DNA of 64,000 nt, taken from the NCBI GenBank assembly GCA_900073065.1, contig FJOG01000018.1, forward strand, positions 1,190,044 to 1,254,043. Reading direction: 5' to 3'. Every line of letters begins with the position of its first letter. Position 1 is the stretch's first letter. Of the stretch, positions 44,024-55,084 are shown one piece after another. The stretch comes from Phialocephala subalpina. Its lineage: Eukaryota; Ascomycota; Leotiomycetes; Helotiales; Mollisiaceae. Below the pieces are notes generated by a model. The model ran no database searches. It was not told where the DNA came from and was given only the letters and a program-made list of their open reading frames with translations. Made by a program: the position numbers and the translations under genes.

Positions 44024-44315
44024 TGGCGCTGGGAGATATTTTGTAACGGCTTTTGGAAGAGTTGTGGCGTTGATGGTATGCATTTCTGGTGTTGTACTGA
44101 TGGTTGGCGGCTCATACTCTCTTTTGGGGCGTCACAGCTTTTGAATCACCCAATGCTGGTGTAAATTTGTAGCTTGGCATGCTGAATTCGCTCTGACTTG
44201 CTGCAATAGCTTCTGGTAGATCAATGCTCTTTGTACACAACGTCTGAATCCGTAAAACCTCAATAAGTGGTATGTTAGAGTGCCAAGAATGGACGGGCAC
44301 CTTTCAATGCTCGAA

Positions 44316-45773
44316 TTAAGCCGAGGTCAGGGCAGCCGGGGCGCCTAATCGAGTGCTAATTTGTTTGACAATCACTTGCAGTCCTTTCAACCTCTTCTCC
44401 TTCGTCGAGCACAAAAATAAACTCACAACAGGCCAAGCATGAATCCCAGCTTCCGCTTCCTGATACTCAACCGGCACCCCAGCTCTATCCAGCACCTTAA
44501 TCAGATCTCTAATCTCAGGCGCAAACACTTCCTCGGCACCATAGCTGAAGAAGAATCCTTTGCTAGGTGTTGCATTCCTCCACCAAGTAACATCCTTGCA
44601 GTTTCCAGGTGAGGCAAGTGGGTCGTCGATTGAGAGCCTGTTGGCGACATATTGCAGGGCATATTCATGGAGATTGTCGGCATCCAGGTAGTCGCTCGCT
44701 GTGTTGCGGTGTTTGTGAGAGACGAGAGTTGTCCATGGAGAAATGAGAGCGACCATTCCAGGGACCACGCCTTCGATACCACCTTGGGGAACTGCAGTGT
44801 TCTTGGAGTTCTTGTTTCCGATGTGAAGGAGGAGTGAGAGGATTATAGTGGCTCCGGCCGAGTCTCCGCTGAATACAATCTGTGATGGGTCGTGGGTGAT
44901 GGAGAGGAGGTATTTGTAGCCTGCGATGGCTTGGTGGAGCTGGATTGGGTAGGATGCATCAGGGACGAGAGTGTATTCTAGAGCGAGAATAGCGGGGTTC
45001 TGGAATTTTTTTGAAGTCTTGAGGAGAGAGACGAGGGCTAGAAGAAACTCTAGATAGAAGTATGAGGATCCCATGGAGAAACCACCGCCTGTCAGGGAAT
45101 CAGTGATACCATACACATAGTTTCCTTGGGCGTAAATCATGGCTTGGACCTATAATTCGGACGTATGCATACCATGGGCATAATAAATTACAACATCTGG
45201 CTTGCTGGATGGGTCTGGGATGATCCAAATGCCTTCGAACCCATTCTGTTGTTGATTAGCCTGAGCTCCATCATAATTTCGTTACGAATTACCTGCTTGG
45301 CTTCGTTCCAATGTATTGGTGATCTGAAATAGCCATGCCTCAACATCCGAAACCTCAAGAAAGGCAACGCCACATATTTCGAGAAGAAGACTCTCCCAAT
45401 CTCAGCTGGGATACAGGCGAAAGCATAGCGAACGCATCTTATGACAACGTCTTCGAACCAAGAAGCTTGTTGCACAAAAGGAGATTGATGTTCTGGACTC
45501 AATAAGAGACGTTCGTATAGGAAAGTGAAGGGTAATTTGATGACTGCAGGGGTCAGCGAGGAGTTTCAACAAACGCCACCGAGAGACGTCAATAGTTCCA
45601 CTTTGCTGCGGAAAGGTGTAGAGTTCGAGAAAAAGTGTTGGCATACTCAGGAAAGGTAAGGCTTGAAGCCCACAGAAAAGGGTTGGAAAGAAACCAACAT
45701 TAAAGATCAGCCGAGGAGCTAGGAAAACCAAGAAGACAAAGCAATCAAGCCACGAGACCTGTCCGAGTATCAT
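44316..45773 (-). CDS. Alpha/beta hydrolase (HSL/esterase type), four exons
   Basis: Predicted join, minus strand: 45773-45647, 45543-45293, 45245-45173, 45088-44316; 407 residues. Introns are 103, 47 and 84 bp, all GT-AG and frame-consistent. An in-frame ATG at 45809 would add 12 residues; I prefer 45773 because MILG..SWLDCFVFLVFLAP begins a hydrophobic N-terminal anchor (about residues 6-35). The catalytic features of the hormone-sensitive-lipase group are present: oxyanion HGGG at 150-153 (created by the third splice), nucleophile GDSAG with Ser227, an acid in the SYGAEEVFAPEIRDL region and GIHAWPVV His near 370. The substrate is unknown, probably an ester or acetylated lipid; likely ER-membrane associated. 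The gene is intact, unlike the neighbouring oxidase relic. Confidence 0.85.
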
Positions 45774-46336
45774 TGTCGATGGTGATAGCTCGCAGCAAAC
45801 TTGACTCAAACATAAGGCCTTTATTTTCGTTGAGAAATGAGGTCTTCGTCGAGCTTATAAGCGTGAAGAGATCTTGAAAAAGGTATTGTTGATGACATGA
45901 TAGCCTGCAGCTAAACTTAGCCGCTAACGCCAAGGTGAGGGTGTTCTTTTGATTCCCATCGACGCAAGAAGTTTTGTTTGAAGAAAATGTTGGATATATG
46001 AACATAATGTCTTATATCATTCTCTGGAACTCTGGAAATGTCCCTACACCTGCTGGATGATTCAAAGAACCTCGGTGGTCAAACGAAAGAAAGAGAATGG
46101 TCACGTGCTAATACGCTAAATTGGCGGCTAATCTTATCAAACGCCAATTTCCGCGACGACTTCAAATTTTCGATTTCCAGCACCCTGTGATTCACGACCA
46201 TGGCATACTGAGTAATATCAAAGACTCCAACCTCGCCGGTCATTACACTCATTTTCTCGATATGCGAGCAACCCGATAAGACACGACGCAACTCTCCTTC
46301 CTGTGGTAGAATTGCGCGCGCAAGCCATCTGTCAGC
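45774..46336. promoter_or_regulatory. Divergent promoter region of the hydrolase and RING/RS genes
   Basis: 563 bp between two divergent start codons. It contains a TTAT/ATAA-rich patch near 46005-46025 and CACGTG at 46101-46106, a palindromic E-box site. No further assignment. Confidence 0.5.
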
Positions 46337-49300
46337 ATGGCCGCCCCAGCTATCACTCCTGCTCAAGCAGAGCTCATCAAGTCAGTCGCGCTCCTCTACG
46401 GCTCTGCCAGGAGCTCTATTAACAGTAAAGCAGTTCTCTGTCCCAAGATGAGATCCCTATCAAGCTTCGATGCGCGATCTGCAGCAGACTGGCTGTGAAC
46501 GCCTTCCGCCTTCCTTGCTGCGACCAAGCAATCTGCGAGACTTGTGAGTAATTGACGGCTTCTTGCATTCTGCCAACAGCAGCTAATAGTCTGGATAGGC
46601 CAGTCAACCTTGCCTTCAACATGCCCTGTATGCGAACACACCCCAGTCGCGGCCGAAGACTGCAAACCGAACAAGTCGCTGCGAACCACCATTAAAGTCT
46701 TTCTACGAACGGAGGAAAAGAAGCGCGAAGCTTTACGGTTGAAGGAAGAGAAGAATACACCTCCCGATACACCTGTAGTCGAGCCTACGCCACTCGAGCC
46801 AACTCCTGTTGAACCGGGCGCTCCTGCCGAAGAGACAAACGCGCCTTCCAATTATGTCACGATAGAGGTAGAAGTGAAGGATGAGAAGCCAGAGATGATA
46901 GAGGAGACACCTGAAGTCACACCACCAAGTGCAGTTGTTGCTGAGCCACCAACAGAAGCTCAGCAGGATATTCCGCAGCCATCAATCGAAGTGAGTTCGA
47001 TCAAGGGTGGGTACAACTGTCATTGACTAACCACGGAATAGGAGATTGCTCCTGGCCAGGAATCGACCGCGGACATGGACACTAACACAGGAGCTGAGGC
47101 TGCAGAGAAGATCGGCAGCACGGAAGAGGACGCAAACGGTCAGCCGGTCGTACCCCAGACACCAGGATTCGGTGCTGGCTTTGGCTTCGATCCGAGTTCA
47201 GCTGCAGCTGGAGGTTTCCCAGGCATGGGTTTTGGAGGCGACTTCAACCAGATGCAGATGATGATGGCCATGCAAAACGGCATGGGAGGCGCCGGCGGGT
47301 TTGGAAACTTCCCCATGATGGGTATGTTGATCTCTTCCTGCTACCAAATACAAGCTAATGTCTTTATAGGAATGCCTGGTATGCCTGGAATGAGCATGGA
47401 TCCGATGGCGATGCAGAACATGTTTATGAACGGTGGCTTTGGAGCGGGTATGAACGGCATGAACATGGGAATGGGTGGTATGGGCTACGATAGCGGTGGT
47501 GCAGGCTTCAATAATGGTTGGAACGGACAACAATCATGGAATGTCGGAGATAATTTCAATCCAAATGCAGCCAGCATGGGTCACGGTGATTATGGAGCAA
47601 ATAACTCTGGATACGCCTCTCACTCTGCAGGATTTAACCAAGGTAATTATGGTCGTGGAAACCACTTCAATGACTACCAGAACAGCTATGGATCCCAAGG
47701 ATTCCGTGGTCGAGGTCGAGGCGGCCGAGGCGGCTACGGACGTGGCGGTTACGGGTATGGTCCCAATGAAGCATTCTCACAGCAGATACCCAAACAGTAT
47801 GGAGCGAGCCAACAGTCGAACGGACCCATAAGTGACGCAGGATCGATTCCCAAAGGTCCCAAAGCCGAATCCGAGGTCGCAGCCGCAAACGTCGATGAGT
47901 TTGGTAGAGAACTTCGTCCCGAACCAAAGGAGGATACACCTAAAGTTACAGAAGAAGAGAACTCAGTCCAACCACAGGAAGCCACGGTCGATAACCACGA
48001 AGCCAATGTGACCACAGATGTTGTCCCTGAGGAGTTAGAGGCTGCACAGGATAATGCTCCTATGCCGATTCAGACCTTAGACGATACAAATACCGCATAC
48101 ACTGTAGACAGCTACGGACCTGGATATGGCCAAGATGATTTCCATGGAGGACGTGGTGGCAGTTTCTCTGCTATGCAACCCCCCGTGAAGCCTGATGTTC
48201 CTATCAATGCTCCCACTGGCCCCAAAGCCATGAGAGAAGGCTTACCAAATACAAGCATTTACAATATGCGAGGGCGAGGAGGCTACGTCCCTGGAAGTGC
48301 AAGCACGAGACCAAGTGGAAGTGCTAGCGCCAGTGTCGCTCCAGATATTTCCGAGAAGGGAGATGGGGAACGAGAGTACAGTAAATCACCCTCACGAGAA
48401 CAGAAGGAGAGATCAAGATCTAGGTCGCGTGAACGAAAGAGAAGCAGAAGCCGAGACCGACATCGAAGAAGCCATAGACACCGGTCTGCGTCGCTCACAG
48501 AAGATGAGAAGGAGACGGAAAGACGCAGAGAGCGGAGACGAGAGAAGGAGAGAGAACGTCGCCGCCGTCGTGATGAAGAAGAGGTGGTTGACGATGGACC
48601 AGGAGAGAGAGTTGACGAGAAAGATGATGCACCAGAGGAGGAGAGATCGCGTTCTGCGTCACCATCTGAGTCTAGACGCTCCGGTCACAAGAGTCGTCGA
48701 GACAAGGAGAAGGATAAGTACCGAGAGCGAGACAGAGACTCCGACAAGGATCGTAAGTCTTCGCACAGGCACCGCTCGCATCGATCTCATCGTGAAGATC
48801 GTGAGAGATCAAGAAGCAGGGACCGCGACCGTGACCGCGAGCACAGACACCGCCACAGCCGTCATCATTCCGAAGAGCCGCAATCCGAACCGGTCCGAGA
48901 ACCAGTTGCCGAAGAGCCTCTCCCGACACCCGTCGAACCCGAGCCCAGAAAAGAACAACCATTCCGTAAACCATCCGTCATCGAAATCAAAGGTGCATCA
49001 CGTAAGAATACTCTTGAAGATATCAAAATACCTACAGGTCCTCGCTCGGATCGCGACCGCCTACAAAGTTCAGCTTCTTCACGCGACTTCAAGGACAAAC
49101 GAAGCTCTCGCGACGATCGTTCCTCCAGACACGAGTCTTCGCGTTCCACTCGCGACAAGGACAGAGAGCGTGATCGTGGCCATGATCGTGAGAAGGAGCG
49201 AGAGAAGGAGCGAGAGAAGGAGAAAGAGAACAAGCGATCTGTTCCCACAACTCCGGCTATGAACCCTCATGAGCTTGAGCGCGAGGCGAGAAACAGAGAG

Positions 49301-49501
49301 CGTTTGCTGAAGGAGGCACAACGCATGGCTGGTCTCACAGGTGCGGTTGGTAGGAAGCGAAGCAGAGATGATGGTGACGAGGGATTTGGGGGCAAGAGTA
49401 GAAGAAAGAAGGGACGAAGAGGTGGTGCAGTGACGGATGAGAACGAGGAGGCGAGGTTGGCTAGGTTGGAGGCTGAGAGAGAGGGTGCTAGATGGGGATA
49501 G
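46337..49501 (+). CDS. RING-finger protein with long RS/RD-rich tail (RBBP6/Mpe1-like), five exons
   Basis: Predicted join 46337-46380, 46434-46543, 46599-46990, 47042-47321, 47370-49501; 985 residues. Each splice is in frame; the first yields ELINSLSQDEIPIKLRC. The RING is at about residues 26-65 with all eight cysteines: C28, C31, C43, C44, C49, C52, C60, C63 (LRCAIC, RLPCCDQAICETC, CPVC). The PCC..AIC..C spacing is that of the RBBP6/Mpe1 RING, known from the pre-mRNA 3'-end processing factor. Then follow an acidic Pro/Glu region, a Met/Gly-rich domain (GMPGMPGMSMDPMAMQN), an RGG box (GFRGRGRGGRGGYGRGGYGY), and about 350 residues of RS/RD/RE repeats, as in splicing-related proteins. No DWNN domain or zinc knuckle is seen, so orthology is tentative. 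Nuclear RNA role inferred. Confidence 0.85.
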
Positions 49502-50176
49502 ATACTTTTCCATACATATTGTATTTGTGGGAGTATCAGGGGAGAGAATCAACATCGTGGCTATAGGGTGGGTAGCAAATCTACCGTTATGGATCCAGCG
49601 GCACCGGATCTTGCCTGATCTTGAAATGGCAAAGGAGAGGCATTGTATATCACTCTTCACTTAGCATAAAAGTATGCAGTGTTGAGTCTAGTCTGGTCTC
49701 GTCCTCTTGCTTGCATGTGTGTATTATTGCATTATATTGTCTAAAGGAGACGTAATGAACGAATCGATACTTTTGTCTTCCAGCTGGCGTAGTGCCGCGT
49801 GTTTTTCGTGATCGAGAAGTGTGTGTTTGTGTTGATGCGTTTAAAATACAGAAAGCTAACGTTGTATGCTGCCGAGACTGGTTAGTGCCTGGTCATGAGC
49901 CAACAGGTAGAAAGAAGAGATAACTTACTCAAATGAGAGAAGAATGATGAAAAAAAGATAAACCGCCGATTGCTCTGGTTTACCTCCGAACCTCCAGCCA
50001 AAGAAACCTGTTGTTCGTCTTGCTGTTCATCATACGAATTGATCATCGTTTTCCTGTGTGCCACGAAGAGTTTATTCGTGATTTGTCCGCGCGACACCCT
50101 AGAATTTTGGTCCAGATTGAGGTCTTTCTGCAAGGCAAGGATGTCCGCCTATGAAATAAAGATTGGGGAAGACCAC
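49502..50176. other. Intergenic region between convergent genes
   Basis: 3' flanks of the RING/RS gene (+) and the zinc-finger gene (-). No gene or repeat recognised. Confidence 0.45.
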
Positions 50177-50849
50177 TTAGAAGGACCAGGTCGATATGTT
50201 GCTATCATCAAAGTTATCAGTCATCCATTCGGCGAAGGTCTGTTGAGTGTCCAACGTGGCCTTATCGTCGTCAATCGTGGTTGTAATGTGAACTAGCCCG
50301 ACGCTCGACTGAGATCGCAGTATGTAATCTAGAGGAGGTGCTGGTCTTTCAATCGAGGTGTTTAGATCGCGATCATAGCGAGGCTGCTCCTCGGATTGCT
50401 CGCAGAGCTCGGTCGAGGTCCTTGGACCGATGTTTCCTGTCGTCGTCTCCGTCGTGATCTGTGTTTCTATTCTCAAAAATGTCGACCTCATACTGCTATT
50501 CGAATCCTGTAAGGTGGATGGTGCACTGGACTGGGCTGCGTTGATATTCACGTATCCTACGCAAGTTTGTATTTCGATCCTGCTATTCGCAAACCAGAGA
50601 GTGCCAGCACTTACCTTCCGGACCAGAGCCGTGTCTCTTCACCATATGCTCCCTCAGCTTGTCTTTCCGTAACGCCTTGGTCTGACACCCGTCGATAGGA
50701 CAGTGATATAGGTTCTGCTGCAGGTGCATGGTGGTGTAGTGTCTTTCCATATCTGTCTTTCTAGTGAAATCTTCATTGCAGCCTGGCCATCTGCACTGCA
50801 CTCTGATCAAGGCCTGATTGCCAGGCTCGGGCGCATTTTCCTGGGGCAT
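50177..50849 (-). CDS. C2H2 zinc-finger protein, two exons (5' end uncertain)
   Basis: Predicted join, minus strand: 50849-50615, 50556-50177; 204 residues. The 58-bp intron (donor GTAAGT, acceptor CGTAG) joins GPEG to YVNINAAQ. Two fingers near residues 20-75: CRWPGCNEDFTRKTDMERHY then H, and YHCPIDGCQTKALRKDKLRE followed by HMVKRH, the paired pattern of fungal C2H2 regulators. The rest is acidic and Ser/Thr-rich. The frame is open 14 codons above the ATG at 50849 but has no other ATG; an ATTGCAG acceptor at about 50886 and a cysteine-bearing frame upstream (CLCRKCTVSQKQYDH at about 50960-51010) suggest a possible extra 5' exon. DNA-binding regulator by fold; targets unknown. Confidence 0.7.
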
Positions 50850-53183
50850 TTCGTGTGCTGTCGTGTTTCCTATCCTGCATTGTGTCTGCAATTATCAAAG
50901 ACATCCTGTGAGGGTTGGCTTTGTACAAGTACTTCTCGTCGACAGGTATGCTGAGCATGATAGGGTAGATGATCGTATTGCTTCTGGCTGACGGTGCATT
51001 TTCTGCACAGACACCTGCCCGAGAGGACTTCCATCACCGGAAGCGATCCGACGCAGTTGACGAACACATTTTCCGAGTAGACGGCGGTGAACGATAATGC
51101 AAGATCAACAAGAATAAAGAGTCATTCTCGTGCAATGAATGTCTATATTTCTTTTGTGAGATATGATACCTATATGTAAGAACCCCACAGAGGCGTGTCG
51201 GGGAAGACAATCCGGTCCTTCCGTCGGCTCCTTCAACGGGCATTCTCTCTTCTACCGGCTTCTTCAACTCAAGCAGGGCTTCTAGTCATCTAGCGTAGCT
51301 GGAGTATCTAGAGCGGCACTCGAATCATCGATCCCGGGTTGGAGAGCGCGTCGGACAGTGGTGTGGGAGTGCGCCCTGCATTGTATCAAGGCATGGAAAC
51401 GGGACCAGAAGAAGTTCAACACCAGCACCTCTCATTTCGGGTCAATACCATTGGGACGAGACTCCAGAATCCTGCTGATGACCCCGCCGGCACGGTCAAC
51501 TTAAGAAAACTCAATTTGCATGCATGTCTTCTGATTTTTCGTTCCTCAACTTTTGCTCGGCTGGGATAAGTTCTCCCCTGCATATATATCTCATCTTGTA
51601 AACTTTCAGACTATCTATAGATCTTGGCCACAGCCTTCTCTGAACTCAAGGCAGGCCTGAGTAGCTCTGACGTGTCCAAATGTTCCAAAAGGGGCATAAT
51701 TCGAAATTGAATCATCTGCCTCGTTCGAAATAAAAACTTTTTGCGTAGGGCAACCGCCCTAGTTCCTGATTGAGAAGGTGCCCTTGTGGCTGACGGAGAC
51801 ATGCTTTGATATGGGGGGTTCATGCAGCCACCGCCCGACGTTGGAAATGATTCAGCCTCGAGCAACCTTCACCAACCCACAATAGAGATTCTGTACAACA
51901 TTGTTTCGTGTGGTTGAAGGGCCCCTTGTCCTCCACCACATGGGCGGCTGGGATGTGCTCGCTAGGCTAATTGTATTGGAATAGACGCTGCGTGAATGGC
52001 GATTGTCAGGCTGTGCCGCATGCCAATTGACAACTCAGCGGTGCGCCGGCTTAATTTCATCCCCTTTTCCTCACGTATGCTAAAAGCGGCAAATACAAAG
52101 CAAAATTTCGAGAAACCTTTCCTGATGTCTGTACTTGACCTTTCTAGGATTTTGTTCCACGCAATCTGCTCATAGAGTAATCAGGACGAGTCGCTTGCAT
52201 TGAAACACTTTCAGCAGCACCCTCCTTTTCGCGTTCATCGCTTTTGAATCAGCAGCACTCATCCACAGTTTTTACCAGTTTAATTTCCCAGATCCTACGA
52301 GCTAGACTTGGTAAAGCTCTATTTAGGACTCAGATGAGATATTGAGAGGCTAGAAATTTATGTCGAGTTCCTCTAAACTATACGTCTTTCACTGCGCTCG
52401 TGGACATTCGCGACTCGCGAGCCCTTCGTCAAACGCCTCGCTAAACCGCACCTGAACAAGCACCGGTGAGCGCCCTGAGCTTTGATTGCGTTACAACAAC
52501 GAAAACTGATACTCAAAACGGCAAGCACCGTTTGAAAAGAATTCGAGATACGGATGACAGAGACTTCACGCGGCAGAAGTTTCTCTCTTGGTCGCTCTGA
52601 CATGTACAGCAACTATGCCCGACATGCGATATAACCAGGCTGTCGAGGTTGTAATTCCTCGCTTTGTTTTCGGGTACGGGCAGCCTTTGGAAGGCAGAAC
52701 GCAAGACCTTCTCGAGGCTCCCTGGGTATCTGACCAGATGATCATTCAAGTCTCGAAACTTCGTTAACGATGCATATCCTGGACCCTCCAGGAATAAGGT
52801 AAGAAACCTGTTCGTGCTGAGTGCTTTGGACATTCTAGAGAGCGAGCTGGCAAGCACTGCTCTGCTGCTAAGAATCAGTTCTAATCCTCCAGTTACCTCC
52901 AGATCGCCACCATCGAACAAAATTGACACTTCAGCACGAACTACTTGCCTGGGATCAGTGGCCATGCATGCCAAATCGATTGGAGCTCCGCCAGCTACAT
53001 TTTCCTCTCCGCGGATCAAGGAACTATCTGATCGTTGTACGCTTCATCTTCCGGCTTCAGATAGTGGATCGGATCACGAAGCCCATACCAGCAACTACAA
53101 ACCCTGAGTCAAGCTGTCTCGCAGACACCGTGTATTCGACTTACACATACAAAGGTCCGATACTAAATTAACCAAGCTTTAAG
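50850..53183. other. Gene-poor region
   Basis: Possible upstream exon of the C2H2 gene at 50930-51067 (minus). A 168-codon minus frame from ATG 53019 to 52513 (AEVSILFDGGDLEVTGGLEL, SSRAVLASSLSRMSKALS) is fairly protein-like, perhaps BTB-like in rhythm, but I cannot assign it; the opposite strand is also open. The rest shows nothing. Confidence 0.35.
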
Positions 53184-53800
53184 ATGACTCAACCAGTGCT
53201 GCCACCTCCTCCCTGGAAATCGGATGATGCTGGTTCTCTCTCTGACGACTGCACACCTAGGCCTAGGACACTTGAAGACAACGTTGGGCGGCATTAGACA
53301 CGCTGGCTTCTCTCCGATGAATTGTGGAGCTTTGCAGCAATGAAAAATAACTGCCTATGGTGTTTCAATAAGCTAAGTTCAGACTCTGCAAAATCTTAAG
53401 CTTTGCCAGATCTCTGTCGCATAGTTTCACAAGCTAATGGTTCCCTCCTAACCAGTCTTCCTCGGCTCAACTGTACGTTCATGACTTCGAAAAATCTCAG
53501 ACGTCGGACCAGATCCCCAATCCTCAGCGATACCACGAGCTAAACTTCGATTTGGAATGGCCCATCGGAGGGTTCGATATCATGATGGCGATGCAACAGT
53601 TCTGTCACTCAGCCAGTGAGCAGGTCAAACACGATGGTGCTGAAGCATGGATACAAGTTGTCCTTCAAGTCATATCGTCGTTGCCTTGAAGAAGCGCACA
53701 ATGAGATCTCTATTGAGCTTCGAGAGAGGAAGCCCAGATTTCGCATGTCTTTACAGACTTGCAGCAACCCTTTGTCGAAGCTGTCTTGAGGTCCCTACGA
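53184..53800 (+). pseudogene. Decayed plus-strand gene, unrecognised
   Basis: From ATG 53184: MTQPVLPPPPWKSDDAGSLS, LEDNVGRH, TAG, TRWLLSDELWSFAAMKNNC; later, in other frames, QIPNPQRYHELNFDLEWPIG, GFDIMMAMQQFCHSASEQVK, and KLSFKSYRRCLEEAHNEISI to ELRERKPRFR. Strongly protein-like pieces separated by stops and frame changes. No family assigned. Confidence 0.35.
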
Positions 53801-54691
53801 GTGTGCGTTTTCTTATTTCAAGTGAAGTCTGTCAAGATGAGGACTCTTTGCTTCTTGCACGAAGGGGCGAATTGGAAAGGATCACATGCATATACTGCCG
53901 CAGCACAATAGGTTCATCGTGACGATAAACTCTACTGTGCCCAGCTAAGTGAAGGTCGATCACGTGGGTCTCTCGCTTGCTGCCCCTGAATTCTGCAAGC
54001 CATTCCATTGTCGGTGCCTGGAAATGCTCACACACATTGAAATAGGGAGATAGAGAACCGTGAAGTCAAATTTTGTCTAACGGTACAGAGCACGAACATT
54101 GATCGGCTTCTCAAGTGTGGAAGTGTCTCTGTGATTAATTTTCTTTCAGCTAGACTTCCACGGAAGCACTCCCAGACGGAAGAATAGATATCTCGCAGGT
54201 ATACCCAGAGTCGATACACTGGAACCGGAGGAGACTAGAGGACGAAATCAAAAGTCCATCATGAGTCCTAGCCTTGTCATTCAAGAGCATACAGACTATG
54301 AAAGCCCTAGGCAAAATGAGAAGCATATATTCATCCCCTGACATCTTGTTCCCATCTCCATGACCCATCATATGCCGCGTCCCTGCTTTCCCGCTTTCCC
54401 GCAACCCAGCTACATCATTGTGAAATTCCCCTTGATGCATGGTTCCATAGAGTGGAAGAGGTTTCGTATAAGCCGGAGGGTCGTGACTCATCAAGCTCTA
54501 ACCAGCCAGTCTACAAAACTCGATGCCGTGTATTGTCGGTATAGGAGGTAAGGATCGGTGAAGAAGTAGGAGGAAGAAATCGACGATTGGAACTGCGTCG
54601 TGTGGGCAGCTGTATCATATGAGCATCGGTATCGATCCGCTATAGGTAGCGAACCAGTTAGCCTTGAATGAAAAGGATGTGTTCGACAAAA
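53801..54691. other. Gene-poor region
   Basis: Short frames only. Nothing I can support. Confidence 0.35.
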
Positions 54692-55084
54692 CTAAAAGCT
54701 CTTACATTGCGCGAGTGGTGAAGCATGATGAGCCCTGATGTGGTCCCTCAAGACATTAAGCCTCTTCGCTCCCCAGATTGGGCATCCCATGAAGAGACAA
54801 TAAACTTTGTAAGGGTTGTGGTGAATCTCTTTCTCATGCCGCCTAGCATCCCAACGACGACCAAATGTTGAACATAGGATAGGTATCGGCATGGGTGCCG
54901 AAGCTTCTGGGATTCTGCTCGAGGCTCCGACATCGTGAGGTGATTGGGTATGACTGGAGAAGCACAAAGCCTGTCCAAAGATGAATGATGGGAGGAAGGA
55001 TGACGAAGGTTTGTTGGAGTTGCGTGATGAGATGTGTTTCGCTCGAACTGTGTGGTGATGGTACACTTGATAATGAGAGTCCAA
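54692..55084 (-). CDS. Possible exon of a C2H2-type protein
   Basis: A minus frame of 130 codons with no proper ATG at its 5' end. Near its C-terminus are ILCSTFGRRWDARRHEKEIH and YKVYCLFMGCPIWGAKRLNV followed by LRDHIRAHH, whose spacing mirrors the two fingers of the gene at 50.2-50.8 kb (C..DF.RKTDMERH; YHCPIDGC..KA.RKDKLREH). The first finger lacks one cysteine, so it may not fold. The frame ends next to GTAAGAGC, a possible donor. Either an exon of a divergent zinc-finger gene or a relic. Confidence 0.4.
   Translation of the reverse strand: MDSHYQVYHHHTVRAKHISSRNSNKPSSSFLPSFIFGQALCFSSHTQSPHDVGASSRIPEASAPMPIPILCSTFGRRWDARRHEKEIHHNPYKVYCLFMGCPIWGAKRLNVLRDHIRAHHASPLAQCKSF

Noticed and set aside
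48297..49262. 321-codon frame inside the RING/RS gene
   Set aside because: Shadow frame of the RS/RD repeats; Arg-rich in all frames because of the AGAGAC-type repeats.
52814..53107. Plus-strand ATG frame of 97 codons
   Set aside because: Overlaps a longer, more protein-like minus frame; neither recognised, so neither called as a gene.
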